From NCBI RefSeq assembly GCF_001685485.1, contig NZ_BDEL01000001.1, positions 2,663,501 through 2,727,500 on the forward strand: a stretch of DNA of 64,000 nucleotides. Direction: 5' to 3'. The notes beneath the pieces were generated by a model. The model had not been told where the DNA came from. It saw nothing but the letters and a program-made list of their open reading frames with translations, and made no database searches. Below are positions 1 to 8,267 of this stretch, piece after piece. This stretch comes from Formosa haliotis (GTDB lineage Bacteria; Bacteroidota; Bacteroidia; Flavobacteriales; Flavobacteriaceae). Numbering within the stretch: position 1 is the stretch's first letter; every line of letters begins with the position of its first letter. The position numbers were made by a program, and so were the translations under genes.

Positions 1-350
1 TTTACAAAAACATCAGCGACTTGATTTACACCTTCAAAGTGAAGATATATTTTTTTAGAATCCCTGTTTTTTATACTGACATTAATTATTTTCCTATACC
101 AAGAGACACCTCTTCTATAACTTTTTTTGGCATCGAAAGGGTCTTCGGCGTTCCACGTATGTGGCACATTTACTTTCTCCCAACTTTCGTCCTCCACTAA
201 TAATTCATTTTGTCCAAACGCAATCCCTTCATTCAAAAAAGACCACCCTTCGTTGATAGTTTGACTAGTTCTTACCACCTGCCCTTGAACTTTAATAGTG
301 ATTAAACAAATCAGAAGACTACTTAATAATATCTTGGATAATGTATTCAT
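1..350 (-). CDS. Glycoside hydrolase family 2 protein, N-terminal part (cut by window edge)
   Basis: Reading the minus strand from the ATG at 350 gives an open frame of 116 codons to the window edge, so only the N-terminus is present. It starts with a signal peptide (about residues 1-24, ending near VQGQ) and continues with the jelly-roll sugar-binding domain typical of GH2 beta-galactosidases and relatives: VPHTWN near residue 61, then YRRGVSWYRK and a LHFEGVNQVADVFV stretch. The catalytic domain lies outside the window, so the substrate cannot be judged. It follows the susD-like gene on the same strand after 127 bases and probably belongs to the same polysaccharide utilization locus, acting in the periplasm or at the cell surface. 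Confidence 0.82.
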   Translation of the reverse strand, partial: MNTLSKILLSSLLICLITIKVQGQVVRTSQTINEGWSFLNEGIAFGQNELLVEDESWEKVNVPHTWNAEDPFDAKKSYRRGVSWYRKIINVSIKNRDSKKIYLHFEGVNQVADVFV

Positions 351-424
351 TAAAACTCTAAATTATATCAATTAATATGTGGCAAATTCATGCCTCCTAA
401 AATAAAGAATGCTTCATTTTAATA

Positions 425-454
425 TCCCCTAGTTGATTTGTTTTAACCAAGGGA
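425..454 (-). terminator. Possible hairpin between susD-like and GH2 genes
   Basis: The two arms TCCCCTAGTT and AACCAAGGGA pair with two mismatches around a ten-base loop. There is no clear T-run after it on the minus strand, so it could be an RNA processing or attenuation structure rather than a true terminator. Confidence 0.3.
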
Positions 455-477
455 AATTTTATTTTTAGTAAAATTAG

Positions 478-2085
478 TTACCAACCTGGATTCTGCTCAG
501 TGGGTCCTTCATTGGAATCAATAAAGTTTTGCGGTAATGGATAAAGAATATTTTTATCTTCAATTTCTGAGAACTTATTATACTTCTTCGTTCTACTTAC
601 CAATAAGCCAAATCTATTTAATGTATATCTTCTATGTTCTTCCGAAAATAATTCTCTAGCCCTTTCATCTAAAATATATTCTATAGTAACATCCGTCCCT
701 GCAATTGGTGTTGCATGTGAACGTACTCTAACCGCATTAATATGTTGTGCTGCTTCATCTAATTTACCCAAATTAAACTCAGCTTCTGCTAGTAAAAGAT
801 AAGTTTCTGCTAATCTTAAATATGGCATATTATTATATTGACCAGAATTATCAACTCTCTCCAGATCAGGATAAGAATCCCATTTTTTTGTTCCAGGCCA
901 GTATCGATCGTTACCTTCCCATTTTTCGTAAGTTGGAACTTTTGTATAAACCGTGTCTCCTCCTTCTTCTTTCAAATAATATTTACTGTACGCATACTCA
1001 CTATATCGATCATCTTGATCTTCATACAGGTTTTCTACATATAATGTATGCATAGCTCTACCTAACCCTCGACCTCCATATTGACTAAAAGCCCATTTAT
1101 CGTCTGTAGTAAGGTTATAAAACCTATTTACCCATGTTCTACGCATTGCAATTTCTGCTGTTCCGGTTAAATCGGCTGCATTTAAGAATGTCCATAGTGT
1201 TTCTGTATTCCCTTCTGAAGGTAAAGCATTTTTTTCACCAAATTGGTCCATAAAAGGAACACCTGGCTCCTTAATATTTTCACCATATCTTTCTGTAATT
1301 AATCTAAAATTAGGATTATTAATTACTGCTTCTGCTTTTTGTTCGGCCTTAATATTGTTATCTAGACCTCCCATTGTTAAGTACAATTCTGCTAAATAAT
1401 GCTGAGCAACTGCACTACTCAGTATCAACGGATTACTATAATCATCTGGCAAATATTCTTCTGCGAAAAGCAAATCCGCTTCCATTGTAATTCTAATTTC
1501 ATCAACAGGTGTTCTTTCCCAATATGTCCTGAATGTATCACCATCTATTTCTTCTAAACTTAATGGAACGTCTCCCCAAGTATTTGTAAGATGTCTATAA
1601 GCCCAAGCTCTTAACAATCGTGCTTGTGCTATAATTAAGTTTTTGTTTTCTAAATCCTCAATTTCATCACTTCCTTGCCAATCTATATCTCCTGAATTTG
1701 CTCTAGAAATCAAAGTATTGGCCCCGTTAACAACATCATACAACCAATTAAAAATAGAATTCATTGTAACATCCGCTGCATTTAAATTTGCACCATAAAT
1801 ATCAATTGCTCTTAAACTAGAATACGAATAATTCCCCCAGGCTACATCCGTCCCTGTTTTCCACATTAAGGAAGCCTCATGAGAATCTGATCCTCTTTGT
1901 GTTCGTTCTTGCCTTACCAAGTTATAAACAGCATTTAGACCTTGTTGCATACCATCTCTATTTACAAACAAAGTGTTTCCAAATAAAGTATCTTTAGGAT
2001 CTTCCTCTAAAAAATTATCACTACAACCCGCAAACAATGTTACAAGTCCTAAAAAAAGTACAATTATTATTTTTATATTTTTCAT
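478..2085 (-). CDS. RagB/SusD family nutrient-uptake outer membrane lipoprotein
   Basis: A 535-residue SusD-like protein, the surface glycan-binding lipoprotein that caps its SusC transporter. The N-terminus is a lipoprotein signal with lipobox LFAGC (Cys at about residue 21) followed by acidic SDNFLEEDP, the usual start of mature SusD proteins. Helical TPR-like segments with the family pattern LLRAWAYRHLTNTWGDVPL (about 157-175) and the C-terminal SusD motif NNMPYLRLAETYLLLAEAEFNLGK (split here as NNMPYLRLAETY and LLLAEAEF, about 417-437) are plain, and it ends with PLPQNFIDSN...NPGW as usual. It lies 18 bases downstream of the susC-like gene and is almost certainly co-transcribed. The glycan cannot be predicted from sequence alone. 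Confidence 0.95.
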   Translation of the reverse strand: MKNIKIIIVLFLGLVTLFAGCSDNFLEEDPKDTLFGNTLFVNRDGMQQGLNAVYNLVRQERTQRGSDSHEASLMWKTGTDVAWGNYSYSSLRAIDIYGANLNAADVTMNSIFNWLYDVVNGANTLISRANSGDIDWQGSDEIEDLENKNLIIAQARLLRAWAYRHLTNTWGDVPLSLEEIDGDTFRTYWERTPVDEIRITMEADLLFAEEYLPDDYSNPLILSSAVAQHYLAELYLTMGGLDNNIKAEQKAEAVINNPNFRLITERYGENIKEPGVPFMDQFGEKNALPSEGNTETLWTFLNAADLTGTAEIAMRRTWVNRFYNLTTDDKWAFSQYGGRGLGRAMHTLYVENLYEDQDDRYSEYAYSKYYLKEEGGDTVYTKVPTYEKWEGNDRYWPGTKKWDSYPDLERVDNSGQYNNMPYLRLAETYLLLAEAEFNLGKLDEAAQHINAVRVRSHATPIAGTDVTIEYILDERARELFSEEHRRYTLNRFGLLVSRTKKYNKFSEIEDKNILYPLPQNFIDSNEGPTEQNPGW

Positions 2086-2103
2086 AATTCAAATTTTATT
2101 TTA

Positions 2104-5037
2104 TTAAAGACCTAATCTTATTCCAAAAAGGTATGTTCTAGCAAAAGGTCTATCTGTTTGACTATCTGACTCCGGATCAAGACCATTCCATTTAGTAACA
2201 GTAAAAAGGTTTTTTCCGTTTAAGAAAAATTCAAGATTATTTATTCCCATTTTACCTATAACATCTTGTGGTAATTTATATCCAAATGTTATATCTCTTA
2301 ACCTTAAGAAACTAGCATCTTCATACCAACCTCCAGAAAGCGGGTTGGTAGAACGATCTGCATTTTCAGGAAAATCATTAGTTGGATTTGTAGGTGACCA
2401 ATAATTAACATCATATACTTTTCTTCTAAGGTTAAAATCGTTTGTCGTTATTAAACTATTACGCTTTGTAACCCCCTTTACCCAATAAATAAAGAAGTCT
2501 AATGAAAAGTTTTTATAAGATAAATTGTTAGTAAGACCAATATTGAAATCTGGCTGAAGACTTCCAATAATAGTTCTATCTAACTCATTAATCTTTCCAT
2601 CTCCATTTATATCTTTGTATTTCACATCTCCCGCTTGACCAGCTGCCCAATCACCTAAATCAACATCATCTACTTCATCCAATTGCCACACACCATCAAC
2701 AACATATCCGTAATTAACATCGATTGGCTGACCGATAAACCATTTACTACCTATATCATCAATATAATCACCTTCATCGTTTTGCAGTCCAACATTTACA
2801 ATTTCATTTAAATTTCTAGTAAATGCCATACGTGTCGTCCAATTAAAATTTTCGTTAGTAATGTTATTCGTTATCAAAGAAATCTCAAGTCCACTACCTT
2901 TTGTTTCTCCTATATTTTGAATAATTGATGTAGAACCATTAATTCCAGGGATACTTTTTGATAATAACAAATCTGTTGTTCTTGAGGCATAAGCATCTAC
3001 AGAACCACTAATTCTTGAATTGAAAAGTCCAAAATCTAAACCGATATTTAATGAAGTTGTTGTTTCCCAACCTAAATCATTATTACCTAACCCCCCTGGA
3101 CGGTATCCAATTAAATTGTTTCCATTGCCATCAATATAATCAGCTTTTATTAAACCCGCTAAAGTTCTATATGGACTAATTGCTTGATTTCCATTTTCTC
3201 CATAAGAAAGTCTTAGTTTAAGTTGATTTAAAACTATACTATTTCTCAAAAATGATTCTTTTGAAATATTCCAACCTAATGCTACGGATGGAAAAACACC
3301 ATACTTATCATCTTCACCAAAAGCAGAATAACCGTCTCTTCTTATTGTTGCTGTAAATAAATACTTACTATCATAATTATAATTTAAACGCAACATTTGC
3401 GAAACGTTATTACGTTTACCATAACCTGCACTTGACACCAAGATTTCGGCATCATTAAACTGGTAATATGTTCTAATATCATTTGGAAATCCAGTACCTC
3501 TCACATATATGCTTTCATCCGTTCTTTCTTGAGCACTATATAATGCCGTTAGAAAAATACCATGCTTATCAAATGTCCTTTTGTAACTTAACACATTTTC
3601 AACCAACCAATCTTTCGTTTCTCCAACATCTTCACTTGCATAGCCATCAACCTCATAACCCGATTGCGTATTTATTCCTCTATATGTTTGTTCTTTTGTA
3701 TTTCTTAAAGTATAACCTGTATTTAATTTATATGATAATCCTTCAATAAAAGGAAAATCAACTAACACAAAATTATTTGTTACTATTGAATTAGACTTAT
3801 CAGCATTTTGATACAATGTATTCTCCATAGGATTCGAAAATCCAGTATCTTCTGGCCAAGGTAATTTAGAATAATTACCTTCTTCATCAAATGCTTTTGT
3901 TAATGGATTCATTTGAAACGCTTCAGAAAAACTTGCTGAAATACCACTTTTATCAGAGAATCCAACTAAAGTATTGGTCCCCACTTGCAGCCAGTCATTA
4001 ACTTCTACTTGTAAATTTGCTCTAAAATTAACCCTAGAAAAATCATCATTTACAGCTACACCTTTCACGTCTTGAAAATTACCCGAAATAAAATAACTCA
4101 TTTTCCCCGTTCCTCCAGATATAGACAAATTATGTTCTGCCCTAGAGCCGCTTCTTAGTGCCAAATCAATATAATCAACAGCCTCTCCACTAGCATAAAC
4201 CTCTCTTTCCGTTTCTGTTAAATAATCTTCTCCAAAACGTTCAACTTTTCTTCTGTAAAATGTTTCCGCATCCATCATATTAGGTAAATCATAATGAATA
4301 TCTGTACCATAATAAGTTGAATAATTCAATTGAGCTTTACCATCCTTATCCCCTTTTTTAGTGGTCAAAAGAATAACACCATTTGCACCCCTAGCACCAT
4401 AAATAGCCGCAGAAGAAGCATCCTTTAAAACCTCAATGTTCGAAATATCATTTATATTAACTTCTGACAAGGTTCCATTAAATATCACCCCATCTAAAAC
4501 TATTAATGGATCTGAACCTCCAGATATAGATCGTTTCCCTCTTATAGTAACATTATTACTAGCACCAGAAGCTGTATTTGAATTAATCGACACATTTACA
4601 CCCGGCATAGCCCCTTGTATAGCCTGCTGAATATTAACCTGCGGACGCTCCTCTAATGTCTTAGCACTCAATGATGCAGTTGCTCCAGTTACATCCGATT
4701 TTTTCTGTGTTCCATAACCAACAACAACAACCTCGTCCAGGGTATTTGAATCAACCTCCAAAAGAACATCTACTTTAACTTGATTACCCACTGTAACTTT
4801 TTTAGGAATATATCCCACATAACTAAAGTTCAGCTCCGATTTATTCGAATCCACTGAAATCTCATAATTACCATCAAAATCCGCTACTGCTCCTCTATTT
4901 TCACCCACAACAACAACTGTAGCACCAGCTAGAGGAATACCATCGGTATCACTAACAATACCTGAAATAGTTTTTTGCGCCATTAATATCTGCCCGGTTA
5001 AGACAAAAAAGACGATCAATACATTTAGTTTTTTCAT
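2104..5037 (-). CDS. SusC/RagA family TonB-linked outer membrane protein
   Basis: A TonB-dependent transporter of 977 residues that imports oligosaccharides together with the adjacent SusD-like lipoprotein. I place the start at the ATG at 5037, which begins a good signal peptide (MKKLNVLIVFFVLTGQILMAQ); the open frame extends 18 bases further to a TTG that lacks this sense. After the signal come a carboxypeptidase-regulatory-like domain (SGIVSDTDGIPLAGATV), the SusC-type plug with EVVVVGYGTQKKSDVTGA and the hallmark IEVLKDASSAAIYGARGANG, then the 22-strand barrel ending in an aromatic-rich RTYLFGIRLGL. A Bacteroidetes promoter lies just upstream at 5069-5099. First gene of the locus susC-susD-GH2; no sensor or sigma/anti-sigma gene is present nearby. 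Confidence 0.95.
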   Translation of the reverse strand: MKKLNVLIVFFVLTGQILMAQKTISGIVSDTDGIPLAGATVVVVGENRGAVADFDGNYEISVDSNKSELNFSYVGYIPKKVTVGNQVKVDVLLEVDSNTLDEVVVVGYGTQKKSDVTGATASLSAKTLEERPQVNIQQAIQGAMPGVNVSINSNTASGASNNVTIRGKRSISGGSDPLIVLDGVIFNGTLSEVNINDISNIEVLKDASSAAIYGARGANGVILLTTKKGDKDGKAQLNYSTYYGTDIHYDLPNMMDAETFYRRKVERFGEDYLTETEREVYASGEAVDYIDLALRSGSRAEHNLSISGGTGKMSYFISGNFQDVKGVAVNDDFSRVNFRANLQVEVNDWLQVGTNTLVGFSDKSGISASFSEAFQMNPLTKAFDEEGNYSKLPWPEDTGFSNPMENTLYQNADKSNSIVTNNFVLVDFPFIEGLSYKLNTGYTLRNTKEQTYRGINTQSGYEVDGYASEDVGETKDWLVENVLSYKRTFDKHGIFLTALYSAQERTDESIYVRGTGFPNDIRTYYQFNDAEILVSSAGYGKRNNVSQMLRLNYNYDSKYLFTATIRRDGYSAFGEDDKYGVFPSVALGWNISKESFLRNSIVLNQLKLRLSYGENGNQAISPYRTLAGLIKADYIDGNGNNLIGYRPGGLGNNDLGWETTTSLNIGLDFGLFNSRISGSVDAYASRTTDLLLSKSIPGINGSTSIIQNIGETKGSGLEISLITNNITNENFNWTTRMAFTRNLNEIVNVGLQNDEGDYIDDIGSKWFIGQPIDVNYGYVVDGVWQLDEVDDVDLGDWAAGQAGDVKYKDINGDGKINELDRTIIGSLQPDFNIGLTNNLSYKNFSLDFFIYWVKGVTKRNSLITTNDFNLRRKVYDVNYWSPTNPTNDFPENADRSTNPLSGGWYEDASFLRLRDITFGYKLPQDVIGKMGINNLEFFLNGKNLFTVTKWNGLDPESDSQTDRPFARTYLFGIRLGL

Positions 5038-5068
5038 TTTTATAGTTTTAAACAATCGTTTGCGTTAA

Positions 5069-5099
5069 CAAACATATAAAAAAATATTATATAAACAAA
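5069..5099 (-). promoter_or_regulatory. Bacteroidetes-type promoter of the susC-like gene
   Basis: On the minus strand the -7 box TATGTTTG (5069-5076) matches TAnnTTTG exactly and a TTTG -33 box (5096-5099) lies exactly 19 bases upstream, the canonical spacing. The start codon is at 5037. Between promoter and start is AACGCAAACGATTGT (about 5052-5066), a CG-centred imperfect repeat that resembles LacI-family operators; that part is a guess. Confidence 0.7.
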
Positions 5100-5661
5100 T
5101 AAACGATACTAACAAAATAATATCAAAGACCTTATTAAAATCAATCGATTGTTTTATTTGAAATAAAACTTATTAAAAAATAACATAAAAAAGTAATCAA
5201 AATTCAACCAATGAATAAAAGATACCTATCTCTCATTACAACCAAAAAATTGAGTGATTTTTAAATAAGTTTAATATTTTAACTCAAACCAATGGCTAAA
5301 AGGAATATATATTGCTTTTTTTACTTAAACAAGCTTTAATAATCCTTCATATGTAAACCATCAACTTACAACATTAATTCATCAAAACTCAGAATTATTG
5401 CTAACTAAAAGCTTAAAGCGAATCTGAAACCAAATCTATAGTAAACCCCTATTAAACGACAGTCTATTAAGTACATTTACACTAAGTAAGTATTAATTTA
5501 ATCCAAAAGTAGATTCCAATATTCCATGCTTTATATAAAGAAAATTATTATGGTGTAGTTGGTTATTTCAGTGTGACCATGCAACGCACTTCGGTCAAAC
5601 AGTGCCATTTTAAGAGATCATTCAATAATATTTAAATTCAATAGGAATAGTCTTTTAGTTT
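5100..5661. other. Gene-free AT-rich spacer between susC locus and mobile module
   Basis: No convincing coding region on either strand. It holds a short perfect palindrome CAATCGATTG (5152-5161) upstream of the susC promoter, then featureless AT-rich sequence. Around 5570-5610 the base composition becomes more mixed, which may mark the left limit of the mobile module; I see no copy of the tRNA 3' end here that could be the matching attachment site. Confidence 0.4.
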
Positions 5662-5844
5662 TCATTTTCTCAAGGATTCTCGGGTAAGGTTTATTCTTTG
5701 CAATGAGTTCACGTTGCGATCTATTAAAGCATCGGCAATGGTACTTTCTCCAATACTATAATACCAAGTAAATAAGGTTTTTGTTAATTTTTGAAAGAGC
5801 CGATAGCAATGTCTATTTTCACCAAAAAGATCTTTAAAATCCAT
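5662..5844 (-). CDS. Hypothetical small protein, possibly a gene remnant
   Basis: A 60-codon frame from the ATG at 5844, preceded by a GGGGGA stretch; an upstream ATG at 5862 would add six residues. The product (MDFKDLFGENRHCYRLF ... LINLTRESLRK-like ending) has no motif I recognise, no signal peptide and no membrane segment. It lies downstream of the BfmA-like gene, where related elements carry a relaxase, so it may be leftover sequence of the element rather than a working gene. Confidence 0.25.
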   Translation of the reverse strand: MDFKDLFGENRHCYRLFQKLTKTLFTWYYSIGESTIADALIDRNVNSLQRINLTRESLRK

Positions 5845-6013
5845 TTTCCCCCAAATCACCATAACTTAACGGCGCGTGGACTCTGTGCTGTTTTTATAGT
5901 GTTCAGATAGATAAACGTAAAATAAAAACAGCATAGGGCGCAACTAAGAATTTGATTTGAAACGTTTATAAGTGTAATTAATCTACCACAGCTAATCTTC
6001 TTATTCTGGTTAA

Positions 6014-6394
6014 TTAAAGCTCCTTATTATTTTCCTTTGCTTTTTTAGCATCTCTATATTTTCGTTCTATAATTCTAGGTTTTTTCTTTGGAATTGCTTG
6101 TTCAAAAAGTGCTTCTAACATTGCTGCAGTTGGTTTTGTTTGATGTTTTTCTATATCCTTTATGATGGCAATAACACTATTAAAACGTTTCTTCATTACA
6201 GCTTCTAATGTTTGTATTCTAGGTCCTAAGTTTGCTTCTGGCGAAATGTTATTGTTTTCAAAAAACTCAAGCATACTTAGAAGTGTTTTAGATTGAGATT
6301 TTCCCTGGTGTTTACTAAATTTCACAAATTGTTTTGCTACAGATACTTTAATGCTCAGGCTTGCAAATTTTTCGTCTTTTAAATCTTTATCCAT
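6014..6394 (-). CDS. BfmA/BtgA-like mobilization protein
   Basis: A 126-residue basic protein resembling the small accessory mobilization proteins (BfmA/BtgA type) of Bacteroidetes transposons, which help a relaxase act at oriT. The N-terminal part (KFASLSIKVSVAKQFVKFSKHQGKSQSKTLLSMLEFFENN, about 10-50) has the ribbon-helix-helix-like layout of such proteins; the central GPRIQTLEAVMKKRFNSVIA segment and IEKHQTKPTAAMLEALFEQ are, from memory, characteristic of the family. It would normally be followed by a relaxase gene on the same strand, but none is found downstream. The 600 bases upstream hold the candidate transfer-origin sequences. Assignment rests on recalled family resemblance, not on a search. 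Confidence 0.65.
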   Translation of the reverse strand: MDKDLKDEKFASLSIKVSVAKQFVKFSKHQGKSQSKTLLSMLEFFENNNISPEANLGPRIQTLEAVMKKRFNSVIAIIKDIEKHQTKPTAAMLEALFEQAIPKKKPRIIERKYRDAKKAKENNKEL

Positions 6395-6992
6395 CTTTTT
6401 CCGTGAATTAATTAGCGTTCTTATTGGCCTGAGCTCATGTTTTCGTGAAAAACAAATCCGTTCTTGTTTAAATGTTTACTTTCGAAAGATATAAAGAACT
6501 GATTATTAGTATTTTGTGTTAAGTTGGGATTATATAACTCCGCGCCAGCGGGTTACCCTCTTGCTTCTCTATTTAGTTTTACAAAATATTAATATCTTTC
6601 ACCTTGAATTAAATTAAGATTTCATTTTTAATCGGTCTATAGAAGCTTTTCTATTAAGAATAATTCAAATCCATTTTTACATTATATTTAATTAATTTCT
6701 AGTTTTATTTCATATTTAACAGCTAAAAAACTGAAAAGTTTTCTGTGTCGAAAAAACTAAAACTGGAAGAGAATCAAGCGAACTTAATGTGAATGCTGTA
6801 GGTTGAAATGGAGTTTGATCGCTTCCCGAGTTTTCTCGGGAATAAGCGGCCAAGTGAAATGGAAATCGGAAGCCTTGACATTGTGTTCAAGATTTTTAAA
6901 ATGAAGCGCTTTTTCCGAAATGAAGCTTTTCACGAAATGCAGTGAGAATGTGCTGAAGGGTTATAAACCTGCCTTATTCAGTCTGCAAGAAA
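6395..6992. other. Non-coding structured region of the mobile module (candidate oriT area)
   Basis: No gene seen. It contains CCGC-gcca-GCGG followed by a GGGTTACCC imperfect palindrome and CTCTTGCTT (6538-6566); a strong hairpin CGCTTCCCGAG/CTCGGGaatAAGCG (6820-6848); and three spaced copies of an ATGAAGC-like unit (6901-6943). It is richer in G and C than its surroundings. Position just upstream of the mobilization gene fits an origin of transfer, but that is inferred from place and structure only. Confidence 0.4.
6820..6848. repeat. Strong hairpin with 8-bp perfect core
   Basis: TTCCCGAG (6823-6830), loop TTTT, CTCGGGAA (6835-6842); taking CGCTT (6820-6824) with AAGCG (6844-6848) extends the stem past a three-base bulge. 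Neither strand shows a following T-run, so it does not read as a terminator. It lies between the Toprim-like gene and the mobilization gene. Confidence 0.6.
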
Positions 6993-8048
6993 TCACTTTT
7001 CTATCTCAATCTTATTTCCGTCCTCATCACATAACTCAAAGACATTTATTAGGGTTATTAAACTTTCATTCTTCGTACAAAGTTTATTTACTAACTCAGC
7101 TTGTGTAGAAAATATTCTAATTGGTTTAGAATCCAGTGATGTTATAAAATAATCGGCTATATCTAGGCCTTTTAATCTTTGATTGGCTGTTGCGTTGGCT
7201 TCCAGTAAATCTGATGTTTGAACATCGAAACCTAATAATCTTAACTCCTTTGCTTTATTTGTCCATTGGGTAAAAGGCGAACCATTTGGTCCTTCTCGGC
7301 CTAAATCGGGATATAAAATAATAGGCCGTTCTTTAAGTGGTTTAAGCTTTATAGCATTCAATCCCTTTAAGCTGCCAGTTGCCATCCAAAGGTATTTATC
7401 AAAAATTAAACTCATTATACAAGCTGTTTTTTCAGATTCTACAATAGCTATTATTTTATTTGAATTATTCAGCAAATGCAATCCAAATAAGCACTGATTT
7501 AAATTAAAGTGTTTTATAGTCTTTTGTTTTAATTCAATGGCATGCACCCAATTGATATACTTAGTTCTATGACCTTGTTTATCATAATTTATAATCTTAC
7601 CGGCATGAATTTTCTGGAGATTATCTATCTGCCAAAATACGGTTCCAAAGTAGTTGTTTTGCGCCGTTCCAATGCAATATGTTTTGAGCATGTTAAATAC
7701 CTTATGTTGTTCAAAATTTGAATATAAAAATTGAACAAAATTATTCTTATCAAAGTGATTTTGAGATTTTAAAATTGCTTCCTGATTATGAAAACTAGGT
7801 ATAATATTGAACTTAATTTCAGGTTTTATAGTTGGTGTTTTTACATAAGAAACCGCGTCAATTTTCTTATCTGAAAAATATTGTTTTGGCGGATAATGGT
7901 ATGCGCAATTTTGTTCACGATCACATCTTCCAACCTCTGAAGACAAATAATCTCCTGTGTCGTTATCTATATATTTCACAAATCTTTTCTTTCCACAATT
8001 GGGGCAAATGTGCTTAATCGACTTTTTATGTAAGGTATATTTGTACAT
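6993..8048 (-). CDS. Zinc-ribbon and Toprim-like protein of mobile element (DUF6371-like, primase-related)
   Basis: A 351-residue protein. The N-terminus has a zinc ribbon CPNCG (Cys15, Cys18) with partners Cys42 and Cys48 in GRCDREQNCAYHYPP, as in the DUF6371 proteins found in Bacteroidetes mobile elements and distantly in DnaG-type primases. The second half has a Toprim-like core, IAIVESEKTACI followed by YLWMATGSLKGLN and a IILYPDLGREG acidic motif. It probably acts in replication or priming of the excised element. The gene is downstream of the DUF3987 gene after a 219-base spacer that carries inverted and direct repeats. I recognise the family from its layout; the exact enzymatic activity is not established. 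Confidence 0.7.
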   Translation of the reverse strand: MYKYTLHKKSIKHICPNCGKKRFVKYIDNDTGDYLSSEVGRCDREQNCAYHYPPKQYFSDKKIDAVSYVKTPTIKPEIKFNIIPSFHNQEAILKSQNHFDKNNFVQFLYSNFEQHKVFNMLKTYCIGTAQNNYFGTVFWQIDNLQKIHAGKIINYDKQGHRTKYINWVHAIELKQKTIKHFNLNQCLFGLHLLNNSNKIIAIVESEKTACIMSLIFDKYLWMATGSLKGLNAIKLKPLKERPIILYPDLGREGPNGSPFTQWTNKAKELRLLGFDVQTSDLLEANATANQRLKGLDIADYFITSLDSKPIRIFSTQAELVNKLCTKNESLITLINVFELCDEDGNKIEIEK

Positions 8049-8061
8049 CTCAACATTGCAT

Positions 8062-8260
8062 TAACTTCATTTACTTCACAAACCATGTATAGCGTGGGGT
8101 TCCAAAACGTTTTCGTTTCATTAACGGTTCATTTTCACTTCATCTATAATAAATAACTAAGAGTCTGATTTACATTAACTTCATTAAAACTGCATATGGG
8201 GAAAGTTCTAAAGCCTTGAATAATAAGTCGTTGATTCTATTAATGAAGTAAATGAAGTTA
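8062..8260. repeat. Inverted 17-bp repeats with iteron-like internal copies
   Basis: TAACTTCATTTACTTCA at 8062-8078 recurs as its exact reverse complement at 8244-8260. Between them are partial copies: TTAACGGTTCATTTTCACTTCAT (read in two parts, TTAACGGTTCA at 8121 and TTTTCACTTCAT to 8143) and CATTAACTTCATTAA (8173-8187). The block exactly fills the gap between the DUF3987 stop codon (8268) and the start of the next gene (8048). Such an arrangement suits a replication origin with iterons or an operator array. Confidence 0.6.
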
Positions 8261-8267
8261 TTGTAGT

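Noticed and set aside
822..1055. Plus-strand open frames inside the susD-like gene
   Set aside because: Antisense to a clear SusD protein; no signal, motif or start context of their own.
6920..7108. Short plus-strand frame at the end of the Toprim-like gene
   Set aside because: Overlaps the C-terminus of a better supported gene on the other strand and consists of repeat-like sequence.
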